Positions 1 to 9,307 of a stretch of DNA of 64,000 nt are shown piece by piece (the first letter of the stretch is position 1; each line of letters begins with the position of its first letter). The translations under genes were made by a program, and so were the position numbers. Under the pieces are notes generated by a model that had not been told where the DNA came from, searched no databases, and saw only the letters and a program-made list of their open reading frames with translations. The DNA comes from Octadecabacter algicola (lineage in GTDB: Bacteria > Pseudomonadota > Alphaproteobacteria > Rhodobacterales > Rhodobacteraceae). The stretch covers positions 62,001 through 126,000 of the forward strand of contig NZ_JAKGAR010000002.1 of NCBI RefSeq assembly GCF_021532625.1, written 5' to 3'.

Positions 1-117
1 TGGCAGCAACGCACATTCGACGCCGATGACAACGACACACTCTTGCGTTTGTTTCGCTCCAATCGCGATGCGGGGCTCATTCCTTTGCCATTTTTCGCCA
101 TAGCGTTGCTGCTGTGA
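1..117 (+). CDS. ubiA: C-terminal fragment of probable 4-hydroxybenzoate polyprenyltransferase (partial)
   Basis: An open frame enters from the window edge and stops at TGA 115-117, giving 38 residues. It ends in a hydrophobic segment and contains LLRLFRSNRDAGLIPL. A LRLFRSNR..G stretch followed by a last membrane helix is how UbiA proteins typically end. UbiA prenylates 4-hydroxybenzoate in ubiquinone synthesis at the inner membrane. The piece is too short for a domain check, so the call rests on this single motif. A different membrane protein is possible. Confidence 0.55.
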   Translation, partial: WQQRTFDADDNDTLLRLFRSNRDAGLIPLPFFAIALLL

Positions 118-176
118 TTGAACACTGGGCCACAACCGCCTAAGCAGTACGGCAATTACTTATCAAGGACGCCGTA

Positions 177-2066
177 ATGCGCCTCTCTACCCTTCTTGTC
201 CGTCTCGGTGTGTTCCTAGTGGCCGCAATTCTCTGCGGTATTGGTGCGCGCATTATTGTTTCAACCGTCGAAGCACGATCCGTCGAAGCGGTTGAAATGT
301 CGTTTGAAGAACACGGGCATGAATTTGCTACGGTGATTGGGGATGGCCTACAGGTTATCTTGGAAGGCGAAGCCCCATCAGAAGCGATGCGGTTCCGCGC
401 AATTTCGACGGCAGGCGGGATGGTCGATGCGAGCCGCGTCATCGACAACATGACTGTCACCGTGACCGACTCACTGCAGGCGCCAGAATTCTCTTTGGAG
501 ATTTTACGCAATGACAGCGGGATCTCCATCATTGGGCTGATCCCAGCAGCCTCTGATCACGAACAGCTTACCGAGACGCTCGCGGGCCTTTCAGGAGAGG
601 ACGGTAACTTTGCTGATTTCCTTGAAACGGCTGATTACGACATACCGCTGGATTGGGAAACGTCTGTAGATTTCGCCTTGCGCGCATTGCGTCAATTGCC
701 ACGGTCAAAAATATCGGTGCGAGCAGGAAGCGTTGCCGTAGAAGCTATTTCAGACTCGCCGGAACAAAAGGCCCAATTAGAAACTGGACTGCGCAGAACA
801 GCACCTGAGGATCTGTTGATCACGCTTGATATCTCGGCGCCTCGCCCTGTGGTTTCACCCTTTGTAACACGCTTCATTATCGACGACGAAGGCGCGCGAT
901 TTGACAGTTGTGTTGCTGACACTGCGGCATCGGAACGCCGGATAGTCGCGGCTGCCCAAGCGGCGGGTGCCGAAGGGCGTTTGGGGTGCACAATTGCACT
1001 TGGGTCGCCGACAGTGCGCTGGGCGGATGCGGTTACTATGTCGATTGCGGCACTAGAAGAACTGGGCGGCGGTACGGTTACGTTCTCGGATGCGGATGTT
1101 ACGTTTGTTGCAAACCCTGGTGCGGTTGAGGGCAACTTTGACCGTATTGCAGGCGAGTTGGAAAATTCGTTGCCAGAAGTGTTTGCGCTTGAGGCGATCT
1201 TGCCCGCCGCTCCGAGTGAGATTAGCGAAGGGCCGCCACAATTTATCGCAACCCTGAGCCCTGAAGGTCTGGTTCAGCTGCGAGGACGTGTCTCGGATGA
1301 TCTGCTGAACTCTACAGCGGAGAATTTCGCCCGCGCCAAGTTCGGCTCGTCCGAAATATCGATGGCAACGCGAGTCGTTGACGGGCTTCCGAACGGTTGG
1401 GCCATTCGCGTGTTGGCCGGTGTTGAAGCATTGTCGAAGCTATCAAATGGGTCTGTCACGGTGGAACCTGAATCAGTCGTCGTGCGCGGGAATTCTGGAT
1501 CGGAAGAAGCCGGCGCTGAGATCACGCGCTTGTTGATCGATAAACTTGGCAGTTCGGAAGAATTTGAAGTCGACGTGACTTATGTTGAGGCCCTCGATCC
1601 GATTGCATCTTTGCCGACCGAAGAAGAATGTCTTGCGGGGATTGAGGCTGTAACCCAAGCTCGTAAGATCACGTTTGAACCAAGCTCCGCTACGATCGCT
1701 GGGGCCGGTGCGGCGATCTTGGATGACATTGCCGAAGTGCTGCAACGCTGCGCGGATCTGCGGGTAGAAATTGCGGGCTACACCGATAGCCAAGGGTCCG
1801 AGGATGGCAATCAACGCCTGAGCCAACAACGAGCCGATGCCGTTCTGGACGGGTTGCGTGTGCGTCGCGTCCCAGTGTCGCGTTTCCGTGCGGTTGGCTA
1901 TGGTGAGGCCAATCCGATTGCCGACAACGAAACCGCCGAAGGCCGCGAAGCGAACCGCAGAATTGAGTTTTCGCTGATCGTACCCGAGAGCACCGAAGAG
2001 CCGACGGCACTTGAACAGATCGAAGCAGAGGCCGAAGAGGCCTCCGAAGAGGGCGCTACAGAATGA
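177..2066 (+). CDS. OmpA family protein with N-terminal membrane anchor and BON-like repeats
   Basis: 629 aa. One hydrophobic segment lies at about residues 7-29, followed by a long periplasmic region with repeated segments resembling BON domains (one at about 55-100). The C-terminal OmpA/MotB peptidoglycan-binding domain is at about 490-605, with GYTDSQGSEDGNQRLS and NETAEGREANRRIEF. The last 28 residues are a very acidic tail. It is probably anchored in the inner membrane and binds the cell wall. AAGGA about 8 bases before the ATG supports the start. The stop overlaps the next ATG by four bases (ATGA), so the pair is co-transcribed. A paralogue of the same plan lies at 21103-23262. The exact role is unknown. 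Confidence 0.85.
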   Translation: MRLSTLLVRLGVFLVAAILCGIGARIIVSTVEARSVEAVEMSFEEHGHEFATVIGDGLQVILEGEAPSEAMRFRAISTAGGMVDASRVIDNMTVTVTDSLQAPEFSLEILRNDSGISIIGLIPAASDHEQLTETLAGLSGEDGNFADFLETADYDIPLDWETSVDFALRALRQLPRSKISVRAGSVAVEAISDSPEQKAQLETGLRRTAPEDLLITLDISAPRPVVSPFVTRFIIDDEGARFDSCVADTAASERRIVAAAQAAGAEGRLGCTIALGSPTVRWADAVTMSIAALEELGGGTVTFSDADVTFVANPGAVEGNFDRIAGELENSLPEVFALEAILPAAPSEISEGPPQFIATLSPEGLVQLRGRVSDDLLNSTAENFARAKFGSSEISMATRVVDGLPNGWAIRVLAGVEALSKLSNGSVTVEPESVVVRGNSGSEEAGAEITRLLIDKLGSSEEFEVDVTYVEALDPIASLPTEEECLAGIEAVTQARKITFEPSSATIAGAGAAILDDIAEVLQRCADLRVEIAGYTDSQGSEDGNQRLSQQRADAVLDGLRVRRVPVSRFRAVGYGEANPIADNETAEGREANRRIEFSLIVPESTEEPTALEQIEAEAEEASEEGATE

Positions 2067-2389
2067 ACAGAACCGAATTCATCGTCGCAACTGCGATTAT
2101 CCTATTTGTAGCGTTTTCACTGGGTTGGTTTGCCAGCTGGCTCATCAACCGATTCACGCGGGTGTCCAAAGCCGAAGTGGGGGAGCTGGACCGCATGGCG
2201 CAGGCCCTGCACGAAGCTGAGGAAACGCGCGATCAGGCGATCACCTATCTTCAACAGCGAGAGGCCGAGATCACCAACCAACTTAGCCAAACAGAAGCCG
2301 AATTGAGGGCTGCGATGGATGGGTTGCGTGATGCACGCCAAGAAGCCGAAGAAATGCGCGCCCACATCGAACGTCATAGCGCCGGTTGA
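2063..2389 (+). CDS. Small membrane-anchored coiled-coil protein
   Basis: 108 aa. An N-terminal hydrophobic helix (about residues 8-27) is followed by a charged, Glu/Gln/Ala-rich region (about 35-105) with heptad-like spacing, so a long coiled coil is likely. The start overlaps the stop of the OmpA-family gene, implying translational coupling and a shared envelope role. I do not recognise a named family. The architecture of a membrane helix plus cytoplasmic or periplasmic coiled coil resembles YhcB/DUF1043-type or cell-division accessory proteins, but that is only shape similarity. Confidence 0.7.
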   Translation: MNRTEFIVATAIILFVAFSLGWFASWLINRFTRVSKAEVGELDRMAQALHEAEETRDQAITYLQQREAEITNQLSQTEAELRAAMDGLRDARQEAEEMRAHIERHSAG

Positions 2390-2396
2390 TACGAAG

Positions 2397-3089
2397 CTAT
2401 TGGAACGACGACGACAGCGGCGACATAAAGTCGTAAATGTCCTGAACTATTTCCGACATTGATGCGGCACCCGCTGCAGGGTCGTTGATGTAATCAACGT
2501 CTGTCTCCCAACGTGCGCTCATGAAAATTCGGTCATCCATTGCCAAAACTGGCAACTGGCAGGAATGATTATGGCAATACACGATCAACGGCGCATCGGT
2601 GTCATAAGGTGACACCAACTGACAGGCGAAATGCTGCGTCTGGGCTGTTTCAACGCAGACAAATGTATCACCTCGGGTCACTGTTGCATCCGGTTCTTCA
2701 AGTCGACGACGATATGCAGTGGCCGATTGGGTCGCGGCCGCCGTCGTGCCCTCGACTGTTCGAACCTTTAGTTCCGTTATGCCTGCGTCGACGGCAGCAG
2801 GGTCATATGCGATGGTTGATACTACGGGCATAGGGTTGCCACGCCCGTCTGTCAGGGTCGGCCAAACGGATAAACACTCTGTTTGCTCCTCGAGCAGGAG
2901 GCGATCTTCAGCAAAGTTTTCGGCGCGTAACAGTGGCCCTCCTCGATACAGAATGCCGTCGTTGTCTTGCAGTCCAAAGTCTACGAAACGATAAAAGTCG
3001 GGGCAGCTTTCGGCGGCCACGACGCTCGCTGTTAAGGCAAAGGTTGTGGCCAGCGCAGTTTGGGTCAGGGATGCTACGCGGGTTTTCAT
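2397..3089 (-). CDS. Secreted protein of unknown function
   Basis: 230 aa. The N-terminus is a typical Sec signal peptide (positively charged start, hydrophobic core, likely cleavage after VVAAE or nearby at about 25-28). The mature part has several cysteines (SCPD, TECL, FVCVE, HFACQ, VYCHNHSC), so disulfides are likely in the periplasm. Its start overlaps the stop of the upstream TlpA-like thioredoxin gene by four bases. A thiol-oxidoreductase partner would fit a cysteine-rich export substrate, but that is inference. No family recognised. Confidence 0.7.
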   Translation of the reverse strand: MKTRVASLTQTALATTFALTASVVAAESCPDFYRFVDFGLQDNDGILYRGGPLLRAENFAEDRLLLEEQTECLSVWPTLTDGRGNPMPVVSTIAYDPAAVDAGITELKVRTVEGTTAAATQSATAYRRRLEEPDATVTRGDTFVCVETAQTQHFACQLVSPYDTDAPLIVYCHNHSCQLPVLAMDDRIFMSARWETDVDYINDPAAGAASMSEIVQDIYDFMSPLSSSFQ

Positions 3090-3670
3090 GAAGGTCCGAC
3101 CAGAGTCTGCAAAATCTCTTTGGCGCTATCGCTCGCCCAATCCGCATCACCAATCAGACGCGCAATTTCATGGCCTTCGGGGTTCAGGATTAAGGTCACA
3201 GGAAGGCCGACGACACCAAAGTCACGCGCCAAAGCGCTGTTCGCATCTGTATGTAAAGGCAGATTGTCGACGCCGATATCAGCGAAGAAACGTTCCATAG
3301 CAGGACGTTGATTCAGTCCAGTGGCGACGGTGACGACTTCCAGCTCGTCGCCAAATTCATCCTGAAGCTCAGACAAGTGCGGCATTTCCTTGCGGCACGG
3401 CGCGCACCATGTCGCCCAGAAATTCAACAGCACGTATTGGCCTTCAAAGGCGGACAAAGCTAAATCCGTTCCGTCTTCGTGAGTGAAAACCACATCAGAC
3501 CCGCGATCCAAACCAAATTGTAGTTTGAGCATGTCGCCCGTACGCAAGGCCTCAACCTCTGAGAAGTCCTGCGTGGGCAGGGAGGGGGTTTCACCCGTGC
3601 GCAAGCCGAAGTATAGCCCAATAGAAACACCTATAACGGCAGAGACGGCGAGAATGGCGGCTTTGTTCAT
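3086..3670 (-). CDS. TlpA/ResA-like thiol-disulfide reductase
   Basis: 194 aa. A membrane anchor or signal lies at residues 4-22, then a thioredoxin fold with the redox motif WCAPC at 88-92 and the cis-proline region VGLPVT at about 155. This is the TlpA/ResA/CcmG layout: a periplasmic, membrane-tethered reductase for cytochrome c maturation or other exported thiols. The ATG lies only 30 bases from the divergent argH start, so the two promoters must overlap, and I see no good Shine-Dalgarno sequence for this gene. It is translationally coupled to the cysteine-rich secreted protein downstream. Confidence 0.85.
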   Translation of the reverse strand: MNKAAILAVSAVIGVSIGLYFGLRTGETPSLPTQDFSEVEALRTGDMLKLQFGLDRGSDVVFTHEDGTDLALSAFEGQYVLLNFWATWCAPCRKEMPHLSELQDEFGDELEVVTVATGLNQRPAMERFFADIGVDNLPLHTDANSALARDFGVVGLPVTLILNPEGHEIARLIGDADWASDSAKEILQTLVGPS

Positions 3671-3700
3671 TGGCTTAAGACCCAGTTGGAGACATACCTG

Positions 3701-5095
3701 ATGTCGGATAAATCATCTTCGAATGCAATGTGGGGCGGTCGCTTTGCCGCAGGTCCGGATGCGATCATGGAAGCGATCAACGCGTCTATTGGATTTGATC
3801 GTCGAATGGCGAAACAAGACATTGATGGCTCCCGTGCCCATGCGGCCATGTTGGCTGCCCAAGGTATCATTACGGATAGCGATGCGGATGCGATCCGTGA
3901 AGGGCTCCTCACGGTGTTGTCAGAGATTGAAAGCGATACATTCCCATGGCGCGTTGAGCTTGAAGACATTCATATGAACGTAGAAGCCCGCCTCAAAGAG
4001 ATTGTCGGGGAACCCGCTGGGCGTTTGCACACAGGCCGGTCGCGCAATGACCAAGTCGCCGTCGATTTCCGTCTTTGGGTGCGCGATCAGTGCGATGCCG
4101 CCGATGGCGCGTTGAAGGCGTTGATCGAGGCGCTGATCGGTCAGGCCGAAGAGGGCGCTGATTGGGTGATGCCCGGTTTCACGCATCTTCAGGTCGCTCA
4201 GCCCGTGACATGGGGCCACCACATGATGGCCTACGTTGAGATGTTCGCCCGTGACCGCGCCCGTTTCGCGGACGCCCGCAAGCGGATGAATGAATCGCCT
4301 TTGGGCGCCGCCGCGCTTGCTGGCACGTCCTTTCCGCTCGACCGTCAGATGACAGCCGACGCGCTGGGCTTTGATCGCCCTATGGCCAATTCGCTTGATG
4401 CCGTCGCTGCACGTGACTTTGCGCTGGAATTCCTCGGCGCGGCGTCCATTTGCGCCATGCACCTGTCCCGTTTGGCCGAAGAACTGGTAATCTGGTCCTC
4501 TGCGCAGTTCCGCTTTGTCGCCATGTCTGATCGCTGGTCAACGGGTTCCTCCATCATGCCGCAAAAACGCAACCCTGACGCGGCAGAGCTTTTGCGCGCC
4601 AAAATCGGGCGCATCTTTGGGGCGAACGTGGCACTGATGACAATCATGAAGGGCCTTCCGCTGACCTATTCCAAGGACATGCAAGAAGACAAAGAGCAGA
4701 CGTTTGATGCGGCTGACAGCCTGATGCTTGGCCTTGCGGCGATGACAGGCATGGTGGCTGATATGAAGGGCCGCCCTGATGATTTGCGTGTTGCGGCTGC
4801 AATGGGCTTTTCTACGGCGACTGACCTTGCTGACTGGTTGGTTCGCGAGCTTGGCCTGCCGTTCCGCGATGCGCACCACGTCACGGGCACCTTAGTCGCC
4901 AAAGCCGAAGAAAAAGGCTGCGATCTGCCGGAACTGACACTTGCGGACATGCAGGCTGTTCATGGCGGCATCTCAGAGGCTATCTTTGATGTACTGGGCG
5001 TGGACAATTCCGTGCGCAGCCGTACGTCTTATGGAGGCACAGCGCCCGACAACGTGCGTTCGCAGATTTCCCGCTGGAAGGAAGCATTGTCATGA
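3701..5095 (+). CDS. argH: Argininosuccinate lyase
   Basis: 464 aa, normal for ArgH. It cleaves argininosuccinate to arginine and fumarate, the last step of arginine synthesis. The fumarase/aspartase superfamily signature [15 protein letters not shown] is intact, as are MWGGRF near the N-terminus and [11 protein letters not shown] place the start at ATG 3701 because GGAGA at 3688-3692 is well spaced; an in-frame TTG at 3686 would put that sequence inside the gene. The stop overlaps the ATG of a tiny lipoprotein gene, and lysA follows, so three amino-acid/envelope genes form one unit. Confidence 0.96.
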   Translation: MSDKSSSNAMWGGRFAAGPDAIMEAINASIGFDRRMAKQDIDGSRAHAAMLAAQGIITDSDADAIREGLLTVLSEIESDTFPWRVELEDIHMNVEARLKEIVGEPAGRLHTGRSRNDQVAVDFRLWVRDQCDAADGALKALIEALIGQAEEGADWVMPGFTHLQVAQPVTWGHHMMAYVEMFARDRARFADARKRMNESPLGAAALAGTSFPLDRQMTADALGFDRPMANSLDAVAARDFALEFLGAASICAMHLSRLAEELVIWSSAQFRFVAMSDRWSTGSSIMPQKRNPDAAELLRAKIGRIFGANVALMTIMKGLPLTYSKDMQEDKEQTFDAADSLMLGLAAMTGMVADMKGRPDDLRVAAAMGFSTATDLADWLVRELGLPFRDAHHVTGTLVAKAEEKGCDLPELTLADMQAVHGGISEAIFDVLGVDNSVRSRTSYGGTAPDNVRSQISRWKEALS

Positions 5096-5268
5096 CCCGG
5101 CCCATAACAGCTATTCTAACGCTGATCTTTTTGGCGGCGTGCGGTGCCGATGGCCCGCCTGTGCGCCCGACGGCGAATGCTGGCGTGTCGATTGGCCCGA
5201 ATGGCATTACACCAAACGCAAGCATCGGTGCGACAAACGGCACATTCAATGTCGGGCTTAGCCTTTAG
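5092..5268 (+). CDS. Small lipoprotein between argH and lysA (LptM-like candidate)
   Basis: 58 aa. The reading frame starts with ATG at 5092, overlapping the argH stop (ATGA), and ends with TAG 5266-5268. A short signal peptide leads to a lipobox LAAC with the modified cysteine at about residue 17, then GADGPPVRP and a Gly/Asn/Thr-rich tail. The C-G-x-x-G-P pattern just after the lipid-modified cysteine resembles LptM (YifL), which in gammaproteobacteria is also encoded near lysA/dapF and helps LptD-LptE assembly. Shared function is inference from position and a very short motif. Confidence 0.7.
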   Translation: MTRPITAILTLIFLAACGADGPPVRPTANAGVSIGPNGITPNASIGATNGTFNVGLSL

Positions 5269-5335
5269 GCTCGTTCAGGGTTGGGCGTGCCGCGTAATCT
5301 GCTAGGTCAGACATAACACGATTCTGGAGGGCCTG

Positions 5336-6601
5336 ATGGACCACTTTTTGTATCAAGACGGTCAGTTGATGGCCGAAGACGTTTCTATTGCCGAGATTGC
5401 GGCACAGGTCGGTACGCCATTTTACGTTTATTCGGCGGCGACTTTGTTGCGTCACTTTAAGCTTTTTGACGATGCACTCGCTCACTCTGAGCATCTTGTA
5501 TGCTTTGCCGTGAAATCCCTGTCCAATGTGGCTGTTCTGAAATTGCTGGGTGATGCGGGTGCTGGGATGGATGTTGTATCCATCGGTGAATATCTGCGTG
5601 CCAAGGCTGCGGGCGTATCGGGCGATAAGATCGTCTTTTCCGGCATTGGTAAAACGCGTGAAGAAATGCGCATCGCTTTGGAAGGCGGCATTCGCCAGTT
5701 CAACGTCGAAAGCGAGCCTGAAATGCAGGCACTTTCTGATGTTGCGGTGTCGTTGGGTGTCCAAGCGCCTATAACGGTTCGCGTGAACCCAGACGTCGAC
5801 GCAAAGACCCATGCGAAAATTTCGACGGGCAAGAAAGAAGATAAATTCGGCATCCCAATCAGCCGTGCACGCGAAGTTTACGCCATGGCCGCTGAGCTGC
5901 CCGGCCTGAAGGTTGTCGGCATCGACGTGCATATCGGCAGCCAGTTGACCGAACTTGAACCGTTCCGCCAAGCCTACCGCAAAGTTGCGGAGCTGACAGA
6001 ACAGCTGCGCGCCGACGGGCACGAGATTTCCCGCCTTGATCTTGGCGGCGGCCTTGGCATCCCTTATGCGCGCGACAACAACGCGCCACCGCTGCCGATC
6101 GAATACGGTGCGATGATTCAAGAAGAAGTCGGCCATCTTGAGTGTGAGATCGAGATCGAACCGGGCCGTTTGATCTCTGGTAATTCGGGGATTTTGGTCA
6201 CTGAGGTGATCTACGTGAAATCCGGCGAAGAACGCGAATTTCTGATCGTGGATGCCGCGATGAATGATCTGGTTCGTCCTGCGATGTATGACGCCCACCA
6301 CGATATCGTGCCGGTTATCGAAGCAACGCCAGGACAAGAACAAGCGCCATATGATGTGGTTGGTCCGATTTGCGAAAGCGGTGATACCTTTGCCAAGGGC
6401 CGAATGATGCCACAAACCAAGGCTGGTGAACTTGTCGCGTTCCGATCTGCGGGTGCCTATGCCGCTGTAATGGCCAGCGAATACAACTCCCGCCCCATGA
6501 TTCCTGAGGTTTTGGTCCAAGGGGATCAATTTGCGGTTATCCGCCGACGTCCGACCTTTGAAGACATGATAAACCGCGATAGCATACCTGAGTGGTTGTA
6601 A
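5336..6601 (+). CDS. lysA: Diaminopimelate decarboxylase
   Basis: 421 aa, PLP-dependent fold III enzyme that converts meso-diaminopimelate to lysine. The PLP lysine is K60 in FAVKSLSN. The phosphate-binding GGGLGIPY and the C-terminal VGPICESGD, which supplies the active-site cysteine, are present. GGAGG is placed about 7 bases before the ATG. It follows argH and the small lipoprotein gene on the same strand, and the TIGR02302 gene follows, a gene order I associate with Rhodobacterales. Confidence 0.96.
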   Translation: MDHFLYQDGQLMAEDVSIAEIAAQVGTPFYVYSAATLLRHFKLFDDALAHSEHLVCFAVKSLSNVAVLKLLGDAGAGMDVVSIGEYLRAKAAGVSGDKIVFSGIGKTREEMRIALEGGIRQFNVESEPEMQALSDVAVSLGVQAPITVRVNPDVDAKTHAKISTGKKEDKFGIPISRAREVYAMAAELPGLKVVGIDVHIGSQLTELEPFRQAYRKVAELTEQLRADGHEISRLDLGGGLGIPYARDNNAPPLPIEYGAMIQEEVGHLECEIEIEPGRLISGNSGILVTEVIYVKSGEEREFLIVDAAMNDLVRPAMYDAHHDIVPVIEATPGQEQAPYDVVGPICESGDTFAKGRMMPQTKAGELVAFRSAGAYAAVMASEYNSRPMIPEVLVQGDQFAVIRRRPTFEDMINRDSIPEWL

Positions 6602-6655
6602 CTGATTTGGTGCAGCCTGAGTAACAGGAGAGGTCAGCTGACCACGCACACGCCA

Positions 6656-9307
6656 ATGGGCGGTCCCGCCCCACGGCACCTGAAGGTGCCCGTTGCACTA
6701 ACGCGTCTCGGCTTGATTGCTGAGCGGGTCACGCAAGCGTTTTGGCCATTCTGGACAGTTCTGTTCATTGCTTTGGCGCCTCTTATTATGGGGTGGCAAG
6801 ATTTCATGCCGCTCGAAGTGGTCTGGGGTTACGGTGTGGTGGCACTCGTGGCTTTGCTGTGGACCCTTTATCGCGGAATTCGTCGACTGAACTGGCCATC
6901 CGAGGCTGAGGCTGTTGCCCGCATCGATGCACGCCTTCCTGGTCGTCCGATCGCGGCGCTGAATGACATTCAGGTTGTTGGTGCAGGTGATGCCGCATCT
7001 GAGGCCGTTTGGGCAGCCCATTTGCGGCGAATGGAACAGCGTACTCATGATGCCAAAGCGGTCGAGCCTGATCTGCGTGTGTCAGACAAAGACCCTTATA
7101 GCATCCGTTATATTGCTGTGTTGTTTCTGGTGGTCGCGCTGTTGTTCGGATCGATCTGGCGCGTTGGCTCTGTGGCGGAGGCAGGCGTTGGCGGTGAAGT
7201 ACTTGCCACTGGACCCGTCTGGGAAGGCTGGATCGAACCCCCCGCCTACACGGGCAAACCAACACTCTATCTGGCGGATATCGTCGCCAACCGTGTGCAG
7301 GTGCCGCAGGGTTCATTTATTACCATTCGTCTATACGGCGACGTTGGCGATCTAACGGTTTCGGAAACTGTGTCTGGGCGAACAGAGGACCTTGGCGCGG
7401 CGACGGACCAGCAGCAGGGGTTTGAGGTTGTCCAAGCAGGGGAGTTGTCAATCGACGGAGAGGGTGGAACATCTTGGCAGATCCTATTGCTAGAAGACGA
7501 AGCACCTACCGTTGAACTGACTGGCCCGATTGAGGCAGACGCCCAAGGTGAAATGTCACAACCGTTTTCGGCGTTTGATGATTATGGGGTGCAGTTCGGT
7601 ACTGCCACGATTGCATTGGATTTGACCGCGCTTGAACGCCGCCACGGTCTGGTCATCGACCCAGACGCACGTGATCCTGTCGTAATCGATCTGCCAATGC
7701 CGTTTTCTGGGGACCGCGCCGATTTCGAAGAGTTCCTGATTGACGACTTTAGTGAACACCCGTGGGCAAACTTTCCAGTTACCATGACGTTGCAGGTTGA
7801 AGACGCACTTGGCCAGACAGGCAGCACGGACCCAGAGCCGATGATCCTTCCGGGACGGCGGTTCTTTCAACCCATGGCGCGGGCGGTGATCGAGCAACGC
7901 CGCGATTTGTTGTGGTCCAAAGGAAACGCGCCGCGTGTTGCTCAAATCTTGCGGGCCGTGTCGAACCGACCGGATGAAATTTTCCCTGATGAAACCACGT
8001 ATCTGCGTCTGCGCCATATCATTCGACAGTTGGAAAACATGGAAGACGTCGGACTGACGGATGAGGTGCAGGACGAGGTGTCGCTTGCCTTGTGGGAACT
8101 TGCTTTGCAGCTTGAAGAAGGGTCTTTGGCGGATGCACGGGCGCGTCTAGAGCGGGCGCAAGAACGTCTTGAAGAGGCCATGCGCAATGGCGCATCTGAC
8201 GAAGAAATTGCTGAGCTTATGCAAGAGCTGCGTGAAGCGACGAACGACTACATGCAGATGCTGGCCGATCAGATGGAACCGTCTGACAACAACGGCACTG
8301 ATCAGCCCGATCAGCAGCAAAGCGGAGAGACAATCACTCAAGACGAGATTCAGGCGCTTATGGATCGTATCCAAGAGCTGATGGAAGAAGGCCGCATGGC
8401 TGAAGCCCAAGAGCTTATGGAACAGCTTAATCAGTTGATGGAAAACCTTCAGATGGCCGAAGGCGGAGAGGGCGGCGAAGGCGGTCCGCAAACTCCGGGT
8501 CAGCAAAGCATGGAAGATCTTGCCGAGACATTGCGCGACCAGCAGGACCTGACGGATGACGCGTTCCGCGATCTGCAAGAACAATTCAATCAAGATCAAC
8601 AACAGGGCCAGCAGGGCCAGCAGGGTCAGCAACAAGGTGATCAGCAAGGCCAAGAACCCGGCCAGCAGGGCCAAGATGGTCAGAGTGGCCAAAGTGGCGA
8701 ACGGTCCGGCCAGCAGCAGGGCCAAGGTCAAGGACAGGGCGATAATACTCAGGGCGGACTGACGGACGAGAATGGGTCTGCGGGAAATTCTGACGGAAGC
8801 GGCCAAAGTCTTGCAGATCGCCAGCAGGCGCTGCGCGACGGCTTAGACCAACTGCGTGATCGGCTGCCTGGACTAAATGGCGAAGCCGCGGATAACGCGG
8901 AACGTTCGCTTGATCGTGCTGAAGGGGCGATGGACGGCGCAGAAGATGCATTGCGAGACGGTGATCTGGCCGAGGCGATTGACCGTCAGGCCGAAGCCAT
9001 GGACGCGCTGCGGGACGGCATGCGGGAGTTGGGCGAGGCTCTCGCTGAAAATCAGGTAGACGATCTCGAGGAGGGGGAAGGTACACAAACGGGGAATGCC
9101 GAAGGCCGCCCCGAGCCGGAACGCCGTGACCCCTTGGGTCGTGAGATGGGCGAAACTGGTCAGTACGGAACTGAAGAAAGCATGCTGCAAGACGACATAA
9201 ATCGCCGTGCAGAAGAACTGCTGCGTGAATTGCGCGAACGTTCCGCCGATCAGGAACGCCCCCAGTTAGAACTGGATTACCTGCGGCGGTTACTGGATCG
9301 GTTCTAA
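6656..9307 (+). CDS. TIGR02302/DUF4175 family membrane protein
   Basis: 883 aa from ATG 6656. Three hydrophobic segments lie at about 28-45, 54-73 and 150-168, then a long extracytoplasmic region. A Gln/Gly-rich low-complexity stretch lies at about 640-700, with predicted coiled helices on both sides. The family is conserved in alphaproteobacteria next to lysA; its function is not established to my knowledge. ATG 6656 has no ribosome-binding site. An in-frame CTG at 6638 sits 4 bases after AGGAGAGG (6626-6633), so translation may begin there, adding six residues. Confidence 0.85.
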   Translation: MGGPAPRHLKVPVALTRLGLIAERVTQAFWPFWTVLFIALAPLIMGWQDFMPLEVVWGYGVVALVALLWTLYRGIRRLNWPSEAEAVARIDARLPGRPIAALNDIQVVGAGDAASEAVWAAHLRRMEQRTHDAKAVEPDLRVSDKDPYSIRYIAVLFLVVALLFGSIWRVGSVAEAGVGGEVLATGPVWEGWIEPPAYTGKPTLYLADIVANRVQVPQGSFITIRLYGDVGDLTVSETVSGRTEDLGAATDQQQGFEVVQAGELSIDGEGGTSWQILLLEDEAPTVELTGPIEADAQGEMSQPFSAFDDYGVQFGTATIALDLTALERRHGLVIDPDARDPVVIDLPMPFSGDRADFEEFLIDDFSEHPWANFPVTMTLQVEDALGQTGSTDPEPMILPGRRFFQPMARAVIEQRRDLLWSKGNAPRVAQILRAVSNRPDEIFPDETTYLRLRHIIRQLENMEDVGLTDEVQDEVSLALWELALQLEEGSLADARARLERAQERLEEAMRNGASDEEIAELMQELREATNDYMQMLADQMEPSDNNGTDQPDQQQSGETITQDEIQALMDRIQELMEEGRMAEAQELMEQLNQLMENLQMAEGGEGGEGGPQTPGQQSMEDLAETLRDQQDLTDDAFRDLQEQFNQDQQQGQQGQQGQQQGDQQGQEPGQQGQDGQSGQSGERSGQQQGQGQGQGDNTQGGLTDENGSAGNSDGSGQSLADRQQALRDGLDQLRDRLPGLNGEAADNAERSLDRAEGAMDGAEDALRDGDLAEAIDRQAEAMDALRDGMRELGEALAENQVDDLEEGEGTQTGNAEGRPEPERRDPLGREMGETGQYGTEESMLQDDINRRAEELLRELRERSADQERPQLELDYLRRLLDRF
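8578..8757 (+). repeat. Gln/Gly-rich low-complexity coding tract
   Basis: Repeats of CAG/CAA and GGC/GGT codons (QQGQQG, GQDGQSGQSG, GQGQGQG) within the TIGR02302 gene. The DNA is a degenerate CAGGGC-type repeat and is prone to length variation by slippage. Confidence 0.8.

Noticed and set aside
5258-6679. A 473-codon open frame on the minus strand across lysA
   Set aside because: It is a shadow of lysA, which has all its motifs; the antisense protein has no recognisable features and poor composition.
8147-8806. Leucine-rich minus-strand frame resembling a membrane protein
   Set aside because: The hydrophobicity is produced by the complementary strand of the Gln/Glu-rich TIGR02302 coding tract.
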